Shown: positions 17,185 to 26,321, counted from the first letter of the stretch. The stretch: 64,000 nt of DNA from Aureispira sp050633105 (GCA_050633105.1 JBOEFW010000043.1:175690-239689); one strand, 5' to 3'. The notes: generated from the letters alone by a model not told the origin. A program made the numbers and translations.

Positions 17185-17913
17185 ATGCTCAAAAAAGTAG
17201 AGGCACTAATTGTCAAAGCCGTTAAATACTCCGAAACCAGTATTATTTGTGATGCGTATACCGATGAATTGGGGTTGCGGACATACATTATTAATGGGGT
17301 ACGAAAGAAGAATAGCCGTATTAGCCCTGGTTTATTGCAGCCTATGGCATTGGTTGATTTGGTGATTTATCACCATGATGACAAGGATATGAACCGTATA
17401 AAAGAAATTAAGCCCAGCTATATTTATCAACGAATCCCTTTTGAAGTACCTCGTGGAGCAATTGGATTGTTTATGACGGAGGTAGTGCAGAAAACATTAA
17501 AAGAGCCAGAACCACAACCTACATTATTTGCTTTTTTGAAGCGTTGTTATCGCCAGTTGGATCAAACAAATGCTAAAATTGCCAATTACCCTATTTGGTT
17601 CTTGACACATTTTGCTTTTTATTTGGGCTTAAGTCCTAGTATAGAAAAACTGACAGAAGAAAGTGTTTTTGATTATTCTACAGGCAGAATTTTGGCAGAA
17701 GCCCCAAGCGAGCACCACCATTATTTTTCTACACACAACACCCATTTATTTGCTGCTTTTTTAGAATTAGGCGCAGATGCGAGTGCAGAATTAGAGCTGA
17801 CCAATACAGATAGACGAAATTTGCAAAGTGATATTTTGCATTATTACCAGTATCATTTAGATAACTTTGGTCCCCTTAATTCTATTGTTGTTTTGCAAAG
17901 TGTTTTTGCTTAG
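17185..17913 (+). CDS. recO: DNA repair protein RecO
   Basis: A 242-residue protein with the RecO N-terminal OB fold (EALIVKAVKYSETSIICDAYTDELG…, then GVRKKNSRIS and LQPMALVDLVIYH) and the helical C-terminal part (…YPIWFLTHFAFYLGLSPS…). RecO anneals single-stranded DNA and helps RecR load RecA at gaps. It starts 46 bases after the receptor gene but is functionally unrelated to it. It is convergent with the GbsR-type regulator; the two stops are only three bases apart. Confidence 0.9.
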   Translation: MLKKVEALIVKAVKYSETSIICDAYTDELGLRTYIINGVRKKNSRISPGLLQPMALVDLVIYHHDDKDMNRIKEIKPSYIYQRIPFEVPRGAIGLFMTEVVQKTLKEPEPQPTLFAFLKRCYRQLDQTNAKIANYPIWFLTHFAFYLGLSPSIEKLTEESVFDYSTGRILAEAPSEHHHYFSTHNTHLFAAFLELGADASAELELTNTDRRNLQSDILHYYQYHLDNFGPLNSIVVLQSVFA

Positions 17914-17916
17914 TTG

Positions 17917-18414
17917 TTACATCATTTTCATAAAGGTCTTCATCAACCAATTGGCATCCGACTCAATCAATTTGTCTAAGGTTCGGTCGGCCTTGGTGGC
18001 AAAGAGTTGAATGTCCTGTATGACATTTAAAAAGGCCTCTTTTTCCTCCGAATCTCCCTCTACCGCACTCACATTATCTAGAATTTTTATAACAGGCTCT
18101 AGTTCTTTCTTTTTTCTGTGAATGATAATTTGACGAACAACTTTCCACATGTCTCGTTCGCTGATGAAATACTCTCTACGCTCGCCTGGCTTGAGTTGTT
18201 TGAAGACTAACCCCCAATCAATAAGGGCACGAATATTCATATTGGCATTGCCTCTAGATATTTTGAGCTTTGCCATGATATCGTCTGCACACAAGGCTTC
18301 AGAGGAGATCATCAACAAGGCATGAACTTGTGCCATTGTGCGATTAATTCCCCAATTAGAACCCAAGGTTCCCCACGCTTGTATAAATTCTTGTTTTGCT
18401 TCATCTAATTCCAT
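17917..18414 (-). CDS. GbsR/MarR-family transcriptional regulator
   Basis: A 165-residue winged-helix protein. It shows the GbsR pattern: FIQAWGTLGSNWGINRTMAQVHALL, then LKISRGNANMNIRALIDWGLV (recognition helix) and KPGERREYF (wing). The C-terminal helix …KILDNVSAVEGDSEEKEAFLNVIQDIQLF… would dimerise. GbsR-family repressors in other bacteria respond to osmoprotectant precursors, but no such genes are next door, so the target is unknown. Confidence 0.85.
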   Translation of the reverse strand: MELDEAKQEFIQAWGTLGSNWGINRTMAQVHALLMISSEALCADDIMAKLKISRGNANMNIRALIDWGLVFKQLKPGERREYFISERDMWKVVRQIIIHRKKKELEPVIKILDNVSAVEGDSEEKEAFLNVIQDIQLFATKADRTLDKLIESDANWLMKTFMKMM

Positions 18415-18541
18415 ATTCCAAAGGTACGCTTAATGCACTTGTTTTCAAAAGATTTTGAAAGTATAATAAGTAGAAATACTTTTGACGATCCAAGCCTTAA
18501 AAATCAATAAACGGAAGGCGTTTTCTATCCAAGAACAAAGA

Positions 18542-19546
18542 CTAATTATAATTGAGTGAAAAGAGTTGATTGGAGAGACTGACAGCACAATTGGGCAAGG
18601 TTTTTTGGAGAAGGGGTAAGGCTTGTTCCATTTCCTTAGAATGGGATACCACCAATTTTTCTAAATGAGTCAAGTTTTGAATCACTTGCATAAATTCTTG
18701 ATGGTGGCAATGTTCCGTATAATGAAACGTTTTTAGGGTAGTTATATGAGCGATCTCTTTAGGTAAAACATATGCTCTAGAAAAATAAGAAAAGCTATAC
18801 AAGGCGCTCAATTCTACCAAAGCAGGACATTGTGTTAAAATCATAGGAAATTCCTTGAACTTATTATCATTGATGTCCAAGTAAACCAACTTTTGTAGTT
18901 TGATAATGGCCTTATTGATGGATTTAATATTATTACTACTTACTACCAATTTTTTTAAGTTTTTCAACTTGGCAATACTAGCAGGCAATGTCCCTAATTT
19001 ATTACCACTCACATCAAACTCTTCAATCTCTTCCACGCCCTCTATTAGGAATATTTCTTTGGGTAATTTCCCCACGCCTTTTTTACTAAAGCGAAATATT
19101 TTCCCCTGTTTAAAATCTTGAAAGAAAGCGATTAACTCTGCACTAGATAAGTTGTTGAATAGGTATTCATAGCCATGTCCATATTTCTTGACCAAGGCTA
19201 AAGCTAGTTTAACGCCTTGTAATTCCTCTTTAGATCCAGATACATAATAACTGATGTTTTTAGCAATGGTTTTCTCATTGGGATCATAATGAGCGCTACG
19301 TGATAGTCGTTTACCACTGCTGAGGAGCGCAATGGTAGCGGGATTAGCTACACTTTCTATTTTTGCTTTGGCGGTCTGCTTCAGTTCCTCTTCTTCTGCT
19401 AATTTGTAGACAGCAAAGAGTTCCGTAATTAATTCTTGAGCAATCGCTGGTTCTTGAATGAGCTCAAAAGCTAGGGCTGTATTGGTATCTTCTTTACTGA
19501 GTAATAAGCTAGAAAGGTTGGCAATTTCTTCTTTGGATAAGGACAT
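18542..19546 (-). CDS. Leucine-rich-repeat protein
   Basis: A 334-residue protein without a signal peptide. The N-terminal half is helical (EEIANLSSLLLSKED…). Leucine-rich repeats run from about residue 168 to 330: EEIEEFDVSGNKLGTLPASIAKLKNLKKLVVSSNNIKSI and KLQKLVYLDINDNKFKEFP are clear copies, later ones are looser. LRRs are protein-binding scaffolds; this type is common and expanded in Saprospiria. It ends without any partner domain. Its relation to the ATPase/Toprim-like pair directly upstream on the same strand is unclear, as the gap is 43 bases and co-transcription is possible. Confidence 0.8.
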   Translation of the reverse strand: MSLSKEEIANLSSLLLSKEDTNTALAFELIQEPAIAQELITELFAVYKLAEEEELKQTAKAKIESVANPATIALLSSGKRLSRSAHYDPNEKTIAKNISYYVSGSKEELQGVKLALALVKKYGHGYEYLFNNLSSAELIAFFQDFKQGKIFRFSKKGVGKLPKEIFLIEGVEEIEEFDVSGNKLGTLPASIAKLKNLKKLVVSSNNIKSINKAIIKLQKLVYLDINDNKFKEFPMILTQCPALVELSALYSFSYFSRAYVLPKEIAHITTLKTFHYTEHCHHQEFMQVIQNLTHLEKLVVSHSKEMEQALPLLQKTLPNCAVSLSNQLFSLNYN

Positions 19547-19589
19547 GGTTGTTTTGATTGTGAAGATTATAAAAGGTCAAAAATAGATT

Positions 19590-20288
19590 TTACCAATCTT
19601 CTTCTTGTTCGATTACAATAGTACGCTCCTCTAGCTGCTGAATAAAACCTTCAAAACTAATGTTATGCCGATAATTTTTAAGGAGTATCTTGTTTTTTCT
19701 ATAGTTTTTGGAAGCATGTCTGTAATAGCTAGGGTTTTTAGTATCTATGGTAAATCCTTCCTTTTTCTTTAAACCTGAATTGAGTGTACTCAAGCAATTT
19801 CTATCCTTATGACTCTTCTTCTTATCTACATATAAAGGTAATAGCCAGCATTCGAGTTGATTAACGGAAACCGCAAAAATGATTTGCTTTTGGTATTGTA
19901 TATAGAATTGTTCTCCGATCAATTCTATTAATTTCAGCACGACACTAAACAGTAATTCTTCTGAACCAATTTCTCCATTTTCATTTCGAGTTGGTACGCT
20001 GTAAGGCGCTCCCACACTATCCCCCCAAAATATATCGGTATCAATTTGTATGATAATGTAGTATTCCTCTCCATTGTTGATTAACGCCTCTCGAAAATTG
20101 TCTGATTGGCAATAAGTCATGACTTTGTGCCAGTTACCACTGTTGGACATTTTATTCTCATCAGTAGCATCTCTAGTAGGTTGCAAGGAGTCTACTAGGA
20201 TATCAGCGGTATTAAAATAGCCCCCTAAAATATTCTCTAAGACAATTTGATCCGTAATCCCTTCTCCAACTAAGCCAAATCTAACCAT
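19590..20288 (-). CDS. Toprim-like protein paired with an AAA ATPase (possible DUF4276 type)
   Basis: A 232-residue protein. The N-terminus MVRFGLVGEGITDQIVLENIL carries the EG-TD motif with Glu9 that opens Toprim-like nuclease domains. A second acidic motif, IIIQIDTDIF (Asp83, Asp85), matches the Toprim DxD; it also has a conserved-looking SVNQLECWLLPLY segment and basic residues after it. It lies three bases after the stop of the ATPase gene, so the two are surely coupled. ATPase plus Toprim nuclease pairs are found in several abortive-infection systems (PARIS, AbiL, RloAB-like, Gabija-like); which one this is nearest to needs a search. Function in defence is inferred. Confidence 0.65.
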   Translation of the reverse strand: MVRFGLVGEGITDQIVLENILGGYFNTADILVDSLQPTRDATDENKMSNSGNWHKVMTYCQSDNFREALINNGEEYYIIIQIDTDIFWGDSVGAPYSVPTRNENGEIGSEELLFSVVLKLIELIGEQFYIQYQKQIIFAVSVNQLECWLLPLYVDKKKSHKDRNCLSTLNSGLKKKEGFTIDTKNPSYYRHASKNYRKNKILLKNYRHNISFEGFIQQLEERTIVIEQEEDW

Positions 20289-20291
20289 TAT

Positions 20292-21368
20292 TTAAAATTT
20301 ATTGAGTCCACCCAAATAACCGCGCATAAATGCTTCTGATAATTTAACAGTGTCACCACTTTGCTGTATTTCTTTTTTTTCTACTTGGCGTACTTTAGTA
20401 TGCCCATCTAAATTTCTGTAGACTACAAATAAGCGATTTTCTTCATCACTTAAATCTAATCCATCTAGAATAGCAGGATTGTGGGTCGTTAGTAAGACTT
20501 GTTTCTCATGTTTTTTTGCTAACTCTGTTAGTATTTTTGTTAATTCTGCACAGAGTTTAGGATTTAAGGCGTTATCTATATTATCAATAGCAAAGAAAGG
20601 AGGGGTGTAATCACTAATAAATAGAGTCAGATAAAAGAGTAGATACAAAAAACCTTCATTGGCACTTCTTTGGTCGATTTCAAATAAATCAGCATGAATA
20701 AATCTATCTTGAATAGCAAGACTTTGTTGTCCAAATGTTTGTGCTGTCAATTGAAAATCTTCAAACCAATCAAACAACTTTAGATATTGCTTAATTTCTT
20801 TTAGCTTATGCTTGTTTCTGTCTTTACTGAGAATGGTTAATAAATAAAACAATCCTTCTCCATGAATCCCTAAAGGCTCTATTTGTGCTTCTGATTTGAA
20901 ATTTCGTAAAGCTAGGTTTTCTGGAGCGTAGATTAGGAAGTTTTTGATGTATTCTAAAGGAGAATAAACCTTTAATTTCTCCTTCATCTTCTCAATGGTA
21001 CTACCTGTTAACCCTTCTACTTCTTCTATGAATGGATACCATTTGGGGAAATCTCCATCTGAACTCTTCAAAAAGAGAGAGAGTTTCATTTCTTTCAAAG
21101 GGCTCTCAAAGGAAATATTGACATCATTATCGTTCTTAATGGTCCCAAATGAAGATCGCATCATAGAATGATTTGTCACTCGAACACCTCTAGAAGCCAG
21201 AAATTCATTATCCAACTTATCAGCAGCGGCAGCAGCTCCAAAAGTGACTGCCTCTAAGATGTTACTTTTTCCACAACCATTAGCACCAATAAAAACATTC
21301 ACCCTTCCTAAGTCTAGTTTAAGCTTTTGGACAGATTTGAAATTTTTAATCCTAATTTCTTTTATCAT
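20292..21368 (-). CDS. AAA15/RecF-like ATPase of a two-gene defence-type cassette
   Basis: A 358-residue protein from the ATG at 21368 (MIKEIRIKNFKSV); the frame upstream to 21440 adds residues unlike the family. It has the SMC/RecF-like start IKNFKSVQKLKLDLGRVNVFIGANGCGKSN (Walker A residues 28-35), a signature-like SANEGFLYLLFYL, the Walker B region PFFAIDNIDNALNP, and LLTTHNPAILDGL (H-loop). In the Walker B region the usual DE is D-N, followed by I-D. No coiled-coil arm is evident, consistent with a compact OLD/AAA15 ATPase. It probably senses or positions the effector encoded immediately downstream. It is preceded by four phased GTAAAA boxes. Confidence 0.8.
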   Translation of the reverse strand: MIKEIRIKNFKSVQKLKLDLGRVNVFIGANGCGKSNILEAVTFGAAAAADKLDNEFLASRGVRVTNHSMMRSSFGTIKNDNDVNISFESPLKEMKLSLFLKSSDGDFPKWYPFIEEVEGLTGSTIEKMKEKLKVYSPLEYIKNFLIYAPENLALRNFKSEAQIEPLGIHGEGLFYLLTILSKDRNKHKLKEIKQYLKLFDWFEDFQLTAQTFGQQSLAIQDRFIHADLFEIDQRSANEGFLYLLFYLTLFISDYTPPFFAIDNIDNALNPKLCAELTKILTELAKKHEKQVLLTTHNPAILDGLDLSDEENRLFVVYRNLDGHTKVRQVEKKEIQQSGDTVKLSEAFMRGYLGGLNKF

Positions 21369-21500
21369 AAAGAGGGTTCTTTTTATAAGCAAAAATGGAG
21401 TTACGACAAAATACCAAAAATATTCATGGAGTCTATCCACTTTGAATTAGAAAATAAATCTGGTAGTCCGCTGGTTGATATTTTGATAAGGGAGAATAGA

Positions 21501-21587
21501 GTAAAATCTATCTATTTCACTTGTTCCAAGGTAAAATTAATTTTCAAAGGGTAAAATCCATTTATTTATCTCTAAAAAAGGTAAAAC
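21501..21587. promoter_or_regulatory. Four GTAAAA boxes spaced 30, 20 and 30 bases, upstream of the AAA ATPase gene
   Basis: GTAAAAT occurs at 21501, 21531 and 21551, and GTAAAAC at 21581; the last three are preceded by AAG or AAAG. All spacings are multiples of ten, so the boxes face the same side of the helix. They lie 133-219 bases upstream of the ATPase start (minus strand) and just after the stop of the SDR gene. This arrangement suggests a cooperative operator or DNA-protein array. A chance AT-rich pattern cannot be ruled out. Confidence 0.4.
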
Positions 21588-21593
21588 AAGTTT

Positions 21594-22616
21594 CTACACC
21601 AATTCCAATACCCCATAACTAGCCTGTTTCCCTTGACTTTCCTGATAAACCTTAGCGGTTTCACGCAAACAACTATCTAGCGGCGTAAATTCAAATTGCA
21701 AATCAGCAATGATTTTTTCATTATTATAGTAATAAGTAGACTGCACATTGTTCAAAATCTCACGGGTAAGAAGTGGTGTGCTGTTGGTCAACTTAGAACG
21801 CAGCCAATCAAGGCGAGATAGGGTGCCCATCAACCAAGTTGGCGCGGCGCGTTGAGGAGGTGTATTCCCTAGTTCCTTGGTTAAGGTACTAAAGAAGTTT
21901 TTGTAAGAACGGTTGTCCCCATTAACAATATACCGTTCCCCTTCAATCGAACTTTCCATCAAAGCAATGGCCGCACGAGCCACATCGCGTACATCCACAA
22001 AACCAGTACTACCAGTAGGGTAGTAGCGCAAACCATTTGCTGCTTCTTTGACAATTCGGCAAGAACCTTCTTTCCAGTAACCCGCTCCAATAATAGTAGA
22101 GGGATTGATGATGGCCATAGCCAGCCCTTCTTCTCTAGCGCGCCAAACTTCACATTCTGCTCGGAATTTACTAATGGCATAATTAGAATTCTCTTTAGAG
22201 TTCTCCCATTGTATACTCTCATCAATATGAGGCTGGAACTCCTTACGGCCCAAAGCGGCGATGGAACTAACATGTACCAATTTTTCCACGCCTTCATACA
22301 AAGCGGCATTAACCACATTGGCGGTGCCTTCTACATTGACTTTCATCATCCTAGCGACTTGCTTAGGATCAAAAGAAATCATGGCAGCGGAATGATAAAC
22401 CTGTTGCATATCTTGCATGGCCTCTTCTACAAAAGTAGGGTCTAATACATCGCCCTCTACCCATTCTAATTGATCCTGAATATCGGCGACTAAATCCATT
22501 GGGCTAGTGGCGCGTTTAGTGGCACGTACCGCATAACCTGCTTGTAGTAAATAGCGTAGCAAATAGGCTCCAACAAAACCTGTTCCTCCTGTGACTAATA
22601 CTCTTTTGTTGCTCAT
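21594..22616 (-). CDS. NAD-dependent epimerase/dehydratase (dihydroflavonol-reductase-like SDR)
   Basis: A 340-residue extended SDR. It has VTGGTGFVGAYLLRYLL (NAD(P)-binding), VYHSAAMISF, HVSSIAALGR, and NYAISKFRAECEVW with the catalytic YxxxK. The C-terminal part is unlike sugar epimerases and fits the dihydroflavonol-4-reductase/3-beta-HSD-like group, which reduce a carbonyl on varied small molecules. It is monocistronic, divergent from pyruvate kinase. The real substrate is unknown. Confidence 0.85.
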   Translation of the reverse strand: MSNKRVLVTGGTGFVGAYLLRYLLQAGYAVRATKRATSPMDLVADIQDQLEWVEGDVLDPTFVEEAMQDMQQVYHSAAMISFDPKQVARMMKVNVEGTANVVNAALYEGVEKLVHVSSIAALGRKEFQPHIDESIQWENSKENSNYAISKFRAECEVWRAREEGLAMAIINPSTIIGAGYWKEGSCRIVKEAANGLRYYPTGSTGFVDVRDVARAAIALMESSIEGERYIVNGDNRSYKNFFSTLTKELGNTPPQRAAPTWLMGTLSRLDWLRSKLTNSTPLLTREILNNVQSTYYYNNEKIIADLQFEFTPLDSCLRETAKVYQESQGKQASYGVLELV

Positions 22617-22891
22617 ACTTGTTTATTGTGAAGTGAAGGCGAGGTGCCCAAAAAGCACTATGAAAAAATAACGCTAAAAGTTAAGTGCTTTACTTAAAGA
22701 ATGCTTATTTTATCAAACACAAGCACAGTATAAGAAGTTCAAAGCAAGGAATGGTCAAAAAGAAGGCGAAAATTTAAGGACAGTTGTTCGCTCAAGGACC
22801 AAACCAACCTCCTCCTGATTTTGATTCAGGAAGCTGACTTTTGTGTGGGGTAATCTTTCCAACAATGTCCTATAAAACACTCCAGAAAACT

Positions 22892-24325
22892 ATGGAAATC
22901 AGTAACTTTCAAAAAACCAAAATCTTAGCTACTATAGGTCCTGCCTCTAATAACTACAGCACTTTATTGGGCTTAGTACAAGCAGGAGTGGATGCGTTTC
23001 GCCTCAATTTTTCGCATGGTAGCCACGAAGATCACCTACAGGTTTTTGAGTACATCCAACATATTAATAAGAAATACAAAACCAATATTGCCGTCTTAGC
23101 TGATTTGCAAGGCCCTAAATTACGGGTTGGTCAAATGGAAAATGGAAAAATTCCATTAAAAAAAGGCGATATTTTAACCTTTGTGAACGAACCTTGTATT
23201 GGTACGGCTGAGAAAGTTTACATGAGTTACGAACAGTTTGCCAAGGATGTAAAGGTCGGAGAAAAGGTATTGGTAGATGATGGCAATGTCCAATTATTAG
23301 TAAAATCTACCAATGGCGTCAATGAGGTAAAACTAGAAGTCTTGTATGGGGAGTATCTGGCGTCACGTAAAGGGGTGAACCTTCCTCAAACGAAGATTAG
23401 TTTACCTTCCATGACGGAGAAAGATTTGAAGGATTTGAAATTCATTTTACAACATGATTTCAACTGGATCGCTTTGTCTTTTGTGCGTACGGCTAAGGAT
23501 ATTTATGAATTGCGTAAGAAAATACAAGCGAAAGGTTCTCGTGCAAAAATCATTGCCAAGGTAGAAAAACCAGAAGCGATTGAGAACATTGATAGCATTA
23601 TTGAAGCGACCGATGGAGTGATGGTTGCTCGGGGTGACTTGGGGGTAGAGGTCCCTATGCAACGCTTACCCATGCTACAAAAAATGATTGTAGCAAAATG
23701 TATTAAAAAAGCAAAGCCTGTTATTGTTGCCACCCAAATGATGGACAGCATGATCAAAAACCCAACACCAACTCGGGCAGAGATTATTGATGTGGCGAAT
23801 GCGGTCTTGGATGGGGCAGATGTAGTGATGTTGAGTGGAGAGACGGCGATGGGAATTCATCCCATCAAAGTGGTACAAGCTATGAACGATATTATTGCAG
23901 AAGCCGAAAAAATGGACAGTGTCTATTATCGTCCTCTAACGCCTTCGGAAGAATCAGATTCGTTCTTGTCGGATGCAATTTGTTACAATGCTTGTAGAAT
24001 TGCTCGGCAAGTGGATGCTCATTGTATCATTGGAATGACAAAATCAGGGTATACCGCGTTCATGGTTTCTAGTTACCGCCCTCGCCAGCATATCTTTATT
24101 TTCTCTTCAGATGTCAATATGCTCAAAACCTTGAGTTTAGTGTGGGGCGTTCGCTGTTTCTATTATGATAAATTTACGAGTACAGATGATACCATTCATG
24201 ATGTACAAGAGTTTTTGATTGAGAAAGGCCACCTCAAAGGAGGGGATATAGTTATTAATACAGGTTCCATGCCTTTACATGATCGCAAGAAAACCAATAT
24301 GCTCAAAATTTCAGTGGTCGATTAA
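22892..24325 (+). CDS. pyk: Pyruvate kinase
   Basis: 477 residues from the ATG at 22892 (MEISNFQKTKILATIGPAS), which matches the usual start of the family; in-frame ATG 22865 or TTG 22841 would add 9 or 17 non-conserved residues. Signatures: KILATIGPAS, RLNFSHGSHEDH, IAKVEKPEAIEN (catalytic lysine), GVMVARGDLGVEVP, VIVATQMMDSMIKNPTPTRAE and MLSGETAMG. It makes ATP and pyruvate from ADP and phosphoenolpyruvate. Only the C-terminal PK_C domain is divergent from well-known enzymes. A terminator follows at 24384. Confidence 0.95.
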   Translation: MEISNFQKTKILATIGPASNNYSTLLGLVQAGVDAFRLNFSHGSHEDHLQVFEYIQHINKKYKTNIAVLADLQGPKLRVGQMENGKIPLKKGDILTFVNEPCIGTAEKVYMSYEQFAKDVKVGEKVLVDDGNVQLLVKSTNGVNEVKLEVLYGEYLASRKGVNLPQTKISLPSMTEKDLKDLKFILQHDFNWIALSFVRTAKDIYELRKKIQAKGSRAKIIAKVEKPEAIENIDSIIEATDGVMVARGDLGVEVPMQRLPMLQKMIVAKCIKKAKPVIVATQMMDSMIKNPTPTRAEIIDVANAVLDGADVVMLSGETAMGIHPIKVVQAMNDIIAEAEKMDSVYYRPLTPSEESDSFLSDAICYNACRIARQVDAHCIIGMTKSGYTAFMVSSYRPRQHIFIFSSDVNMLKTLSLVWGVRCFYYDKFTSTDDTIHDVQEFLIEKGHLKGGDIVINTGSMPLHDRKKTNMLKISVVD

Positions 24326-24383
24326 GGACAACTATTAGCAGGTAAAAAAACAGCCTCTTTTAGCGATCTAAGAGAATTTTTCT

Positions 24384-24418
24384 ACTGGTACTGCTTTTAG
24401 AGTAGTACCAGTTTTTTA
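24384..24418 (+). terminator. Rho-independent terminator of pyk
   Basis: ACTGGTACTGC (24384-24394) pairs with GTAGTACCAGT (24402-24412), one G·T pair, followed by TTTTT. It is about 60 bases after the pyk stop. Confidence 0.8.
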
Positions 24419-24459
24419 TACCTATCCAATAAGGTTCTAATCCCTTCAATTTTGTTCTT

Positions 24460-25329
24460 ATGTCCAACTTATCGAACTATCTTAAGAGCCGTGAGCTGAA
24501 TTTTAAAGGAGAGCCTAAAGTACTTCACAAGCTTCTAAAAAAGCTGGATAGTATAACACATGCTCCAACAACAGAAAAACATACCCAACGCATGTTACCA
24601 TTTGTTGGAGATTCTACGATAATGGAGTTTGTGAATAGAGAATTGGCAACCTATTTTTTACAAGAACAAGAATTTCAACCCAATCAATCGACGGTTGGTA
24701 TTTATGATGTGAAACGTGTGTGGTATTTGTTTGCCCTACTAGTTTATGCAGAAGAAATACAGACAACAGTTGTCTTGATTTGGCAACGAATGAAAGCGGT
24801 CAAGAATCCTGATATTTCCTTGATTCGTAGAATTTTAATGCGCTGTAGTAATTCCGTATACCAGTCATTGGAACAAGAAGTGGCTTTATATTTTGCACAA
24901 CAAAATCCACAAACCAAAGTCTATCAATGGTTGCAAAAACATCCAATAGAACCACCAACAACCATTGATTGGAACTTTGTTTTTCGTTTACAAACAAAGC
25001 CAAATCCAGCAAGTGCAACAGCCCCTTTATTCTTGATGGTTAGTGCACACGCACCCAAGGGAGATGGTCTTTCTTTTAAGATACAACTTACGGATCAAAA
25101 TTATAACATTTATGGTACTTGGAACGATTTTTCCACACAAAGCTTTATAAAAGTAGGTCTCGCCAAAAAACAATTGTTCCTAGTCCCTGAATTGGATAAC
25201 CTAAAGGAATTACTGACCAAACTAGAAGAAATCTTTGAATTGGAATTTGATAAAAACTATCATTTTCAGTATTTTAGTAAAGGATTTAAAAAGAAAACTT
25301 CGATCCAAAAATGGCTTTTAGAAGCCTAA
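24460..25329 (+). CDS. Protein of unknown function upstream of an amidase
   Basis: A 289-residue soluble protein with no signal peptide, membrane segment or motif I recognise. The first half is helical (…VWYLFALLVYAEEIQTTVVLIWQRMKAV…), the second half begins with TIDWNFVFRLQTKP and ends in a lysine-rich KGFKKKTSIQKWLLEA. It is separated by 39 bases from the amidase gene and may be co-transcribed. Given the lack of signal peptide on both proteins, an adaptor or loading role for the amidase is possible but unproven. Confidence 0.65.
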   Translation: MSNLSNYLKSRELNFKGEPKVLHKLLKKLDSITHAPTTEKHTQRMLPFVGDSTIMEFVNRELATYFLQEQEFQPNQSTVGIYDVKRVWYLFALLVYAEEIQTTVVLIWQRMKAVKNPDISLIRRILMRCSNSVYQSLEQEVALYFAQQNPQTKVYQWLQKHPIEPPTTIDWNFVFRLQTKPNPASATAPLFLMVSAHAPKGDGLSFKIQLTDQNYNIYGTWNDFSTQSFIKVGLAKKQLFLVPELDNLKELLTKLEEIFELEFDKNYHFQYFSKGFKKKTSIQKWLLEA

Positions 25330-25368
25330 GACCCCGATCCATTTCTACTAACCACAAAAGCCCTTATC

Positions 25369-26301
25369 ATGAGAAAAGGAGACCAAGGCAGTAATGTCAA
25401 GAATTTACAATACAGACTAAGAAAAGTTCTTAATAGAAATATAACAGTTGATGGGGACTTTGGTCCTGCGACAGAACGTGCGGTTAAGTTGTTTCAATCT
25501 TTGTATGGTTTACAAGCAGACGGCATTGCAGGGTATTATACCCAAAAGAAATTGAAAGACGTTTACGCCGCAATGTTCCAACAAAACTCTGGTTTGTTGA
25601 AATTTGATAAGCGTAGATTTGTTGTTTTTGTGGATGCAGGACATGGAGGGATTGATGATGGTGGTCGCTACGTGACGGCTGGAAAGCGTGCTTATCATGC
25701 TGGAACACAATTGCATGAAGGAGGGCACTATTATGAAGGTTATGAGAATAGAATTGCCGCAGAAGCATTTATCGAGGCTTGTACCAAAGCAGGGATTCAA
25801 TGTGTCCGCACTTATCACCCTTACAAGGATACTTCTTTGTCAGAACGGACAGAAGAAGTCCGCAGTTGGTTGCGTCGAGGGTATGTTGGCTATCTCCATT
25901 CTTTTCATTCCAATGCGATTTCTAGCAGTAACTCCGCCGCTAAATTAGAGGCTACAAGAGGCTTTATGGTCTTTAATACTAGAGGAGACAATTTCTCTGA
26001 TGAAATAGCCACCCAGCATTTTGACAATGCCCGTGATGCTGTTGGTCGAGGCTGGAATTATCGGACCCAAACACGAAACGATGGAGATGTTGATTTTGAA
26101 GTGAATTTCCAAATTTTAAAAGAAACAGACCTTAGAGAATTCTATTGGTTTGGTGCCATTTTGGAAGAATGGGGCTTCCATACTTCTAAAACAGATGCGC
26201 AATTTATCATTACGCCACGTACCCGCCAAGCTCGTGTAACCGCTGCACTCAATACGGCTAAATGGGTAAAGGCTAAGATCGAAAGCCAGTTGCCAATGTA
26301 A
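25369..26301 (+). CDS. N-acetylmuramoyl-L-alanine amidase with peptidoglycan-binding domain, no signal peptide
   Basis: A 310-residue protein. Residues 1-65 form a PG_binding_1 domain (KGDQGSNVKNLQYRLRKVL … VDGDFGPATERAVKLFQ … QADGIAGYYTQKKL). From about 83 an Amidase_3 domain follows: VFVDAGHGGIDDGG (zinc His), YEGYENRIAAEAF (zinc Glu), and YLHSFHSNAIS (zinc His). It cleaves the bond between N-acetylmuramic acid and the stem peptide. It starts directly with the binding domain, with no signal peptide, which is like endolysins, spore lysins or contractile-system effectors rather than a housekeeping periplasmic amidase. Two-gene unit with the unknown protein upstream. Confidence 0.88.
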   Translation: MRKGDQGSNVKNLQYRLRKVLNRNITVDGDFGPATERAVKLFQSLYGLQADGIAGYYTQKKLKDVYAAMFQQNSGLLKFDKRRFVVFVDAGHGGIDDGGRYVTAGKRAYHAGTQLHEGGHYYEGYENRIAAEAFIEACTKAGIQCVRTYHPYKDTSLSERTEEVRSWLRRGYVGYLHSFHSNAISSSNSAAKLEATRGFMVFNTRGDNFSDEIATQHFDNARDAVGRGWNYRTQTRNDGDVDFEVNFQILKETDLREFYWFGAILEEWGFHTSKTDAQFIITPRTRQARVTAALNTAKWVKAKIESQLPM

Positions 26302-26321
26302 GTAAGAGGGCATAGGCCAAC

